Positions 5,975-11,399 of a stretch of 11,399 nucleotides of DNA are shown here, in pieces; position 1 is the stretch's first letter; the number at the start of each line of letters is the position of its first letter. A program made the translations under genes and the position numbers. The notes under the pieces were generated by a model. That model searched no databases, was not told where the DNA came from, and was given only the letters and a program-made list of their open reading frames with translations. Origin of the DNA: an uncultured Enorma sp. (GTDB lineage: Bacteria; Actinomycetota; Coriobacteriia; Coriobacteriales; Coriobacteriaceae); the NCBI GenBank assembly GCA_905210055.1, contig CAJLVH010000053.1:1-11399 (forward strand), in the 5' to 3' direction.

Positions 5975-7318
5975 ATGCAATTCGATACGGTTACGGTTGT
6001 TGGGGGAGGACTTGCTGGCAGCGAGTGCGCGCTTTCGCTCGCGCGCCGGGGCGTTCCGGTTCGCCTCATCGAAATGCGACCGAAGACCCCCTCTCCCGCT
6101 CATGCGACCGATGGCCTTGCCGAGCTTGTGTGCTCGAACTCGTTCAAATCCACGAGATTCGAGAGCGCGGCGGGCTTGCTCAAGATGGAGCTCCAGCGCA
6201 TGGGCTCGGTGCTGCTTTCATGCGCGCGCGCGGCTGCCGTTCCCGCCGGCGGCGCCCTTGCCGTCGACCGCGAGCAGTTTTCCAGGCTCGTGGGAGAGCG
6301 GGTTGCCGCCGAGCCCTTGATCGAGCTCGTTCGCGAGGAGGTCACAGAAATTCCCGACGAGCCCTGCGTCATCGCTGCGGGGCCTTTGTGCTCGCCGGCA
6401 CTTTCCTCCAGCATCCATGGGCTCGTGGGCGGGGACTCGCTCTCGTTTTTCGATGCCGCCGCACCGATCGTCGATGCCTCCACGATCGACCGATCTGTCC
6501 TCTTCAGTCAGTCGAGATACGGCGACGAGGGGACGGGCGACTACCTCAATGCGCCGTTTTCGAAAGACGAGTACGACGCCTTCATTGACGCACTCGTGTC
6601 CGCCGATCGCGTGGTGCTGCACGATTTCGAGAAAGGCGGACTCTTCCAAGCGTGCCAGCCTGCCGAGGAGGTCGCTCGCACGGGGCGCGACGCGCTTCGC
6701 TTCGGTGCAATGAAGCCCGTGGGCCTCACGGATCCTCGCACAGGACGCCGTCCGTGGGCGGCGATCCAGTTGCGCGCTGAAAACCGTGAGGGCACGGCCT
6801 ACAATCTTGTAGGTTTCCAGACGAATCTTACGTTCTCCGAGCAGAAACGCGTGTTTCACATGGTGCCTGGCCTCGAGGAGGCTGAGTTCTTCCGGTTTGG
6901 TGTCATGCATCGGAACACCTTTATCGATTCCCCCCACGTGCTCGACCGCACGTTTGCGGTGCCCGGCCGGCATGTGCGCTTCGCGGGGCAGATCACCGGG
7001 ACGGAAGGATACACCGAAGCAATCGCGTCGGGACTCCTCGCTGCGCTCAATACCTATGCGGAGCTTTGCGGAGAGGCTCCCGTCTCGTTGCCGCGCACGG
7101 GCGCGTTGGGATCCCTCGTGGCGTACGCGACGGATCCCGCAACTGAAAACTACCAGCCCATGCATGTGAACTTCGGACTCGTCCCCCCGCTCGATGATGG
7201 TATCAAGCGCGGTAAGCGCGACCGCTACCATGCGTATGCCGAACGCGCCTTGCGAGATCTTGATAGGTACCTTGAGACGAGGGGAGACCTAAAAATCGGG
7301 GCGGAGCGTCTTGCGTGA
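5975..7318 (+). CDS. trmFO: Methylenetetrahydrofolate-tRNA (uracil-54-C5)-methyltransferase TrmFO
   Basis: FAD- and folate-dependent enzyme that makes ribothymidine at position 54 in the tRNA T-loop, with the methyl group from methylenetetrahydrofolate. The product is 447 residues, close to the family's usual 435-450. It opens with the FAD-binding dinucleotide motif VVGGGLAGSE (8-17), followed by IEMRP (32-36). LVCSNSFKS (51-59) carries the catalytic-type C53, and FQACQPAEEVA (224-234) carries the second conserved cysteine, C227. FAGQITGTEGYTEAIASGLLAA and NYQPMHVNFGLVPPL are typical of the C-terminal half. The ATG at 5975 follows GGAAGGGGAGA, 21 nt after dprA. Its tail overlaps xerC by GTGA. 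The neighbouring order dprA-(topA)-trmFO-xerC is known from Firmicutes. Confidence 0.97.
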   Translation: MQFDTVTVVGGGLAGSECALSLARRGVPVRLIEMRPKTPSPAHATDGLAELVCSNSFKSTRFESAAGLLKMELQRMGSVLLSCARAAAVPAGGALAVDREQFSRLVGERVAAEPLIELVREEVTEIPDEPCVIAAGPLCSPALSSSIHGLVGGDSLSFFDAAAPIVDASTIDRSVLFSQSRYGDEGTGDYLNAPFSKDEYDAFIDALVSADRVVLHDFEKGGLFQACQPAEEVARTGRDALRFGAMKPVGLTDPRTGRRPWAAIQLRAENREGTAYNLVGFQTNLTFSEQKRVFHMVPGLEEAEFFRFGVMHRNTFIDSPHVLDRTFAVPGRHVRFAGQITGTEGYTEAIASGLLAALNTYAELCGEAPVSLPRTGALGSLVAYATDPATENYQPMHVNFGLVPPLDDGIKRGKRDRYHAYAERALRDLDRYLETRGDLKIGAERLA

Positions 7319-8268
7319 GCGCACATGACGCACATGATGTTGGCGAAGTTGAGCTCGATGCCCGCTTCGCCGATGCGATGGATGAGTTCATCGCCTATAT
7401 CGCGCGTGTAGAGGGCTTTTCGCCCGAGACCGTGCGGGCGTATTCGAGCCACCTCGAGGCATTCGGTGGGTGGTGTGCACGGGCAGCCGAGGACGCGCTC
7501 GCGCTCGATGTCCGTGGGTTCCGCCGCTACCTTGCAGACATGAGACGCGCTGGGTATGCACCGAGCACGTGCGCCGCGCACCTTTCGTCTATCAGGTCGT
7601 TCTTTCGGTGGTGCCTCTTTGAAGGTGTTGTGGAGACCGAGGTGGCCTCTTCCATTCAGATGCCGAAGATTCCGAAGAACCTGCCTAAGACGATCGTGGC
7701 ATCAGACATGGACCGTCTGCTTAACACGCCCGATAACACCACTGCTGAGGGGCTTCGCGACGCTGCGATGCTCGAGCTCTTCTATGCCACAGGAGCGCGC
7801 ATCTCCGAGCTCTCCGGTCTTGATATCGAAGATTTCGATATGGGAACGCGTACGGTGAGGCTCTTTGGCAAGGGGTCCAAAGAGCGTATCGTGCCGGTGT
7901 ATCGCCGGGCACTCGAGGCGCTTTGCCGCTACATCGAGCAGGGGAGACCAGTACTCCTCGAGGCTGCCGGACGTCGAGATGCAGGGGGACGGCGCCCGCT
8001 GTTCATCTCCAAGCGCGGGAACCGCATGGATGCCGCGGCGCTTCGGTACCGGTTCCGCGCCCTCTGCCGCCGCGCCGGGCTGCCTTCCGATGTGACGCCG
8101 CATGTCATGCGTCACACCTTTGCAACCGATCTCCTCGCCGGTGGCGCGGATCTTCGAAGCGTGCAAGAACTCCTCGGTCATGCGAGTCTCTCGACCACGA
8201 CGCTCTATACGCACCTTACCCCCGACCGCCTCAAAACCGCCGTCAAATCCGCTCACCCCCGCACCTAA
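7315..8268 (+). CDS. xerC: Tyrosine recombinase, XerC/XerD type
   Basis: Site-specific recombinase expected to resolve chromosome dimers at dif. The 317-residue product has an N-terminal SAM-like DNA-binding domain (about 18-105; SPETVRAYSSHLEAF, SIRSFFRWC) and a C-terminal catalytic domain. The full catalytic set is visible: R162 in GARISELSG, K186 in GKGSKER, H263 and R266 in TPHVMRHTFATDLL, H289 in LLGHASLSTT, and the nucleophile Y298 in TLYTHL. The GTG start at 7315 overlaps the trmFO stop; GGGGCGGAG lies 8 nt upstream. The XerC name rests on position after trmFO, as for Bacillus codV; XerD or a single-Xer system cannot be excluded by sequence. It is probably the last gene of the yraN-xerC unit, with the large hairpin starting 5 nt after the stop. 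Confidence 0.93.
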   Translation: MSAHDAHDVGEVELDARFADAMDEFIAYIARVEGFSPETVRAYSSHLEAFGGWCARAAEDALALDVRGFRRYLADMRRAGYAPSTCAAHLSSIRSFFRWCLFEGVVETEVASSIQMPKIPKNLPKTIVASDMDRLLNTPDNTTAEGLRDAAMLELFYATGARISELSGLDIEDFDMGTRTVRLFGKGSKERIVPVYRRALEALCRYIEQGRPVLLEAAGRRDAGGRRPLFISKRGNRMDAAALRYRFRALCRRAGLPSDVTPHVMRHTFATDLLAGGADLRSVQELLGHASLSTTTLYTHLTPDRLKTAVKSAHPRT

Positions 8269-8272
8269 CACG

Positions 8273-8348
8273 TCGCGCGTCGTTTTGGGGTCGGGTGCTT
8301 TTGTGTCGTTTTCGATACAAACGCAGCCGCCCCCAAAGTGACGCGCGA
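8273..8348. repeat. Long palindromic element, copy 1 (36-bp arms, TTTT loop)
   Basis: The arms at 8273-8308 and 8313-8348 can pair at 33 of 36 positions in RNA: 30 Watson-Crick, three G-U wobbles and three mismatches, around a TTTT loop. The ends TCGCGCGTC and GACGCGCGA are perfect complements. Positions 8276-8346 align without gaps, in the same orientation, to 10361-10431 with about 50 of 71 identical bases by hand count. Both contain TTGGGG, CGGGTGC and GTGACGCGC. It lies between the xerC stop and the rpsB promoter and may also act as the operon's terminator, though no T-run follows. It fits a REP- or MITE-like intergenic repeat; the family identity is unknown to me. Confidence 0.8.
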
Positions 8349-8362
8349 ATGAGATGGGAATC

Positions 8363-8371
8363 TGGTATCAT
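8363..8371 (+). promoter_or_regulatory. Extended -10 promoter for rpsB-tsf
   Basis: TATCAT (8366-8371) is preceded by TGG, an extended -10 TGn motif. No good -35 lies at normal spacing; the expected place falls inside the right arm of the palindromic element. Transcription would start near 8378, giving a leader of about 135 nt before the rpsB ATG. Confidence 0.55.
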
Positions 8372-8378
8372 ACCGACC

Positions 8379-8512
8379 GTTGCCGATTCGGCAGCGTCCG
8401 TATCACGCACGCGCGGCTACCTTCTCGCCGTGGTGCCCGGGCTCTGGTAGCAAAAGCCCGGGTGGTGGGGAAGGGTCGACCCCGCGCGGAGGTCAAACCA
8501 CAGGAGGTTTAC
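8379..8512 (+). promoter_or_regulatory. Structured leader of rpsB (three stem-loops), candidate S2 autoregulatory leader
   Basis: Three folds can be seen. GTTGCCG (8379-8385) pairs with CGGCAGC (8389-8395) at the predicted 5' end. CCCGGGCT (8436-8443) pairs perfectly with AGCCCGGG (8455-8462), with two outer wobbles and an 11-nt loop. GACCCC (8478-8483) pairs with GG-A-GGTC (8488-8494) around GCGC, just before the ribosome-binding site AGGAGG (8502-8507). TGGT/ACCA plus GGGG/CCCC (8463-8500) is an alternative to the third fold, so two exclusive structures near the start site are possible. S2 is known to repress its own mRNA in other bacteria; the match to any described leader class is untested. 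Confidence 0.45.
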
Positions 8513-9322
<810 letters not shown>

Positions 9323-9338
9323 GCAGTTCGTAATGCAT

Positions 9339-9365
9339 CCCGTCCCGCGCTGATAACGGGACGGG
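9339..9365 (+). terminator. Hairpin between rpsB and tsf, possible attenuator
   Basis: CCCGTCCCG (9339-9347) pairs perfectly with CGGGACGGG (9357-9365) over nine base pairs around a nine-base loop. The following bases (CTTAACG) are not a T-run, so full termination is unlikely. Partial termination or RNA processing between rpsB and tsf would allow different S2 and EF-Ts levels, as reported for the E. coli operon. No convincing separate tsf promoter is visible in 9323-9407. Confidence 0.55.
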
Positions 9366-9407
9366 CTTAACGTACCATTCACCATATACCGCTCGAAAGG
9401 AAGATTC

Positions 9408-10280
9408 ATGGCAAACATCACCGCCGCCCAGGTCAAAGAGCTCCGCGACATGACCGACTCGCCCATGATGGAGTGCAAGAAGGCGCTCGTCGAGGCCGAG
9501 GGCGATATGGACAAGGCCGTCGACATCCTTCGTAAGAACGGCCTCGCCGCCGCTGCGAAGAAGGCCGGCCGCGCCACGAACGAGGGCGCCATCGGTTCCT
9601 ACGTGTCCGAGGACGGCAAGCTCGCCGCGCTCGTCGAGGTCGCGTGCGAGACCGACTTCGTGGGCACCAACCCCAAGTTCACCGGTTTCGCCGCCAAGCT
9701 CGCCGAGCACATTGCGAACACGCATCCGGCCGACGTCGAGGCGCTCCTTGCCTCCGACATGGACGGCGAGACCGTCGAGGCCGCGCTCACTGAGCTCATC
9801 CACGTCATCGGCGAGAACATGAAGATCAACCGCTTCGCGTTCCGCACCGCCGATCACGGTGCTTGCTCGAGCTACGTCCACATGGGTGGCAAGATCGGCG
9901 TCCTCGTCGAGTTCTCCTTCGATAAGCCCGAGACCGCTCAGGCTGATGCCTTCAAGACCTTCGCCCATGACGTCGCTATGCAGGTTGCCGCCGTGGCACC
10001 CATCTGCGCTCGCCGCGAGGATGTGCCGGCCGAGACCATCGAGCACGAGATGAGCATCTACAAGGCGCAGGCTGCTGAATCCGGCAAGCCTGAGGCCATC
10101 CAGGAGAAGATCGCCACCGGCCGTCTTGAGAAGTTCTACAAGGAGGTCGTGCTTACCGAGCAGGCCTTCATCAAGGACGGCGACCTCACCATTGCCAAGT
10201 ACGCTGAGAAGGTCAGCAAGGAGCTCGGTGACACCATCCAGGTTGTCGCGTTCGATCGCCTTGCGCGCGGCGACGCGTAA
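9408..10280 (+). CDS. tsf: Translation elongation factor Ts
   Basis: Guanine-nucleotide exchange factor for EF-Tu. The 290-residue product begins with the UBA-like N-domain (residues 1-55): VKELRDMTDSPMMECKKALVEAEGDMDKAVDILRKNGLAAAAKK in segments, where many homologues have TGAG(M)MDCKKAL; the TDSP replacement is notable but conservative in context. The EF-Tu-contacting ETDFV motif is at 81-85. Two core subdomains and the C-terminal segment (KFYKEVVLTEQAFIKD, near 240-255) are complete. The ATG follows AAAGGAAG (9396-9403). It is co-transcribed with rpsB and ends at a strong terminator. Confidence 0.97.
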   Translation: MANITAAQVKELRDMTDSPMMECKKALVEAEGDMDKAVDILRKNGLAAAAKKAGRATNEGAIGSYVSEDGKLAALVEVACETDFVGTNPKFTGFAAKLAEHIANTHPADVEALLASDMDGETVEAALTELIHVIGENMKINRFAFRTADHGACSSYVHMGGKIGVLVEFSFDKPETAQADAFKTFAHDVAMQVAAVAPICARREDVPAETIEHEMSIYKAQAAESGKPEAIQEKIATGRLEKFYKEVVLTEQAFIKDGDLTIAKYAEKVSKELGDTIQVVAFDRLARGDA

Positions 10281-10311
10281 CGGCGTATCAACATCCTTTG
10301 TATCTTTGTAT

Positions 10312-10342
10312 AAGGGCAGCTCAACCGAGCTGCCCTTTTCTT
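10312..10342 (+). terminator. Intrinsic terminator of the rpsB-tsf operon
   Basis: AAGGGCAGCTC (10312-10322) pairs perfectly over 11 bp with GAGCTGCCCTT (10327-10337), with an AACC loop and a TTTTCTT tail. It lies 31 nt after the tsf stop and is the strongest terminator in the window. It separates rpsB-tsf from pyrH-frr. Confidence 0.95.
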
Positions 10343-10360
10343 AACAACTTGTAGAAGAAT

Positions 10361-10431
10361 CTCGTCACCTTGGGGACGGGTGCGATAGTGCCATAAACGA
10401 CACGAACGTACCCCTCACCAAGGTGACGCGC
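10361..10431. repeat. Long palindromic element, copy 2
   Basis: Arms 10363-10384 and 10407-10428 pair at 20 of 22 positions, counting one wobble. GTCACCTTGG and CCAAGGTGAC at the ends are perfect complements; the 22-base centre can add only a short GTG/CAC stem. It is the homologue of 8276-8346 (about 70% identity without gaps). The stem is kept despite different arm sequences. A small extra hairpin, CCAAAA/TTTTGG (10432-10449), follows directly. It sits between the tsf terminator and the pyrH promoter. Confidence 0.78.
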
Positions 10432-10487
10432 CCAAAATGTTGGTTTTGGCCGTCTACGGGCTTCATGCAAGCGCGCTCCTGCCACTT

Positions 10488-10496
10488 TGCTAGAAT
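10488..10496 (+). promoter_or_regulatory. Extended -10 promoter for pyrH-frr
   Basis: TGC-TAGAAT at 10488-10496 is an extended -10 box with a five-of-six match to TATAAT. No good -35 lies at standard spacing. The start of transcription would be near 10503, about 23 nt before the start codon. TATAAG at 10499-10504 is an alternative -10. Confidence 0.6.
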
Positions 10497-10525
10497 GCTA
10501 TAAGTTACGACAAAAGGAGGATCTC

Positions 10526-11245
10526 TTGTCAGATTACCGATATAAGCGCGTGCTGCTCAAGCTCTCGGGCGAGGCGCTCATGGGCGAGGCCGGCTACGGC
10601 ATCGATCCCGAGGTGACCGATCGCCTAGCGCATCAGGTTCGCGAACTGCACGACGACGGCATTGAGGTCGGCGTTGTCGTGGGCGGCGGCAATATCTTCC
10701 GCGGCATGGCCGGTGCTGCCAAGGGCATGGACCGCGCCCAGGCAGACTACATGGGCATGCTCGCCACGGTTATGAACGCGCTTGCACTCCAGGACGCCTT
10801 CGAGCGTGCCGGCTGCGAGTGCCGCGTTATGAGCGCCATCCAGATGAACGAGGTCTGTGAGCCCTACATCCGTCGCCGCGCCATGCGCCACCTGGAGAAG
10901 GGCGACGTCGTCATCTTCGCCGCCGGCTCCGGCAACCCCTATTTCACCACTGACACCGCTGCGGCCCTGCGCGCCTGCGAGATCGATGCGGACTGCCTCA
11001 TCAAGGCCACCAAGGTGAACGGCATCTACGACAAGGATCCCAAACAGAACCCCGATGCCGTGCGCTTCGACACCATTTCCTACCATGAGGTGCTTGTCCG
11101 CGGCCTCCAGGTCATGGATTCCACGGCAGCCGCGCTCTGCCAGGACAACCATATGCCCATCATCGTGTTGAACATCGAGGGCGACGGCAACATCAAGCGC
11201 GCCCTCAAGGGAGAACCCGTCGGCACCGTCGTCAAGGAGGACTAA
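10526..11245 (+). CDS. pyrH: UMP kinase (uridylate kinase)
   Basis: Phosphorylates UMP to UDP with ATP in pyrimidine nucleotide synthesis; cytosolic hexamer of the amino-acid-kinase fold. The start is taken as TTG 10526: AAAGGAGG (10513-10520) is 5 nt upstream and the product, 239 residues, has the family's normal length. An in-frame upstream ATG at 10487 overlaps the promoter and has no ribosome-binding site. Motifs: VLLKLSGEALMG (9-20), VVGGGNIFRG (51-60), DYMGMLATVMNALALQD (74-90), IRRRAMRHLEKGDVVIFAAGSGNPYFTTDTAAALRA (split over 115-150) and KATKVNGIYDKDP (160-172). frr starts 1 nt after the stop, the usual pyrH-frr pairing; the frr ribosome-binding site lies inside the last pyrH codons. 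Confidence 0.97.
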   Translation: MSDYRYKRVLLKLSGEALMGEAGYGIDPEVTDRLAHQVRELHDDGIEVGVVVGGGNIFRGMAGAAKGMDRAQADYMGMLATVMNALALQDAFERAGCECRVMSAIQMNEVCEPYIRRRAMRHLEKGDVVIFAAGSGNPYFTTDTAAALRACEIDADCLIKATKVNGIYDKDPKQNPDAVRFDTISYHEVLVRGLQVMDSTAAALCQDNHMPIIVLNIEGDGNIKRALKGEPVGTVVKED

Positions 11246-11246
11246 C

Positions 11247-11399
11247 ATGGCCGAGATCACCGAACGCATGGACAAGACCATCGACAGCCTGAGCCACGAG
11301 TTCGCCAAGGTGCGCACGGGTCGCGCGAACGCTAACGTCCTTTCGGACATCACCATCGACTACTACGGCGTGCCGACGCCCATCACCCAGGGCGCCGCC
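11247..11399 (+). CDS. frr: Ribosome recycling factor, N-terminal part (3' end outside window)
   Basis: RRF works with EF-G to split post-termination ribosomes. The visible 51 codons read MAEITERMDKTIDSL, then HEFAKVRTGRANANVL and ITIDYYGVPTPITQ, which is the conserved start of RRF (RTGRAN and VDYYGxxTPxxQ type motifs). The full family length is about 185, so about 135 residues lie beyond the right edge. ATG 11247 has AAGGAGG at 11234-11240, inside the pyrH end, suggesting coupled translation with pyrH. Confidence 0.97.
   Translation, partial: MAEITERMDKTIDSLSHEFAKVRTGRANANVLSDITIDYYGVPTPITQGAA

Noticed and set aside
6218..7231. Minus-strand open frame of 337 codons inside trmFO
   Set aside because: It mirrors trmFO codon structure, has no recognisable domain, and trmFO itself is fully conserved.
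9366..9390. Promoter for tsf (TTAACG at 9367-9372 with TATACC at 9385-9390)
   Set aside because: Spacing is only 12 bp, too short for a sigma-70-type promoter.

Overview
The window reads as a stretch of conserved housekeeping chromosome from a high-GC Gram-positive bacterium. The protein sequences and gene order look most like Coriobacteriia (a Collinsella-type organism). That placement is inference from remembered family sequences and synteny, not from a search. All genes lie on the + strand. There are no RNA genes, insertion sequences, CRISPR arrays or phage genes. No gap between genes exceeds 250 bases. The annotated highly expressed genes (rplS, rpsB, tsf) favour C/G-ending codons more than comM, dprA and xerC do.

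Layout: (1) 1-1348, the 3' half of ppdK (pyruvate, phosphate dikinase), cut by the window edge. (2) 1349-1528, a dense intergenic region with two long hairpins in tandem, then a sigma-70-type promoter and a structured leader for rplS. (3) 1529-1870, rplS (ribosomal protein L19) with a good intrinsic terminator at 1893-1917. (4) 2060-2848, rnhB (ribonuclease HII). (5) 3012-8268, a tightly packed run yraN, comM, dprA, trmFO, xerC; genes overlap or are separated by only a few bases, so they are probably co-transcribed. comM is split by a +1 frameshift near 4000-4060. (6) 8269-8512, a 36-bp-arm inverted repeat followed by the rpsB promoter and a long structured leader. (7) 8513-10280, rpsB and tsf, with a hairpin between them and a strong terminator after tsf. 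(8) 10281-10525, a second copy of the palindromic element and the pyrH promoter. (9) 10526-11399, pyrH and the start of frr.

Functionally the window joins central carbon metabolism (PPDK), translation (L19, S2, EF-Ts, RRF), tRNA modification (TrmFO), pyrimidine nucleotide supply (UMP kinase), genome maintenance (RNase HII, Xer recombinase) and DNA uptake/processing (ComM, DprA, YraN). The order dprA-trmFO-xerC-(...)-rpsB-tsf-pyrH-frr resembles the Bacillus arrangement, without topA, clpQY and codY.

I found no new multi-gene system. The observations most worth checking are the comM frameshift, the two related long palindromes at 8276-8346 and 10361-10431 (a candidate dispersed repeat family), and the structured regions upstream of rplS and rpsB.
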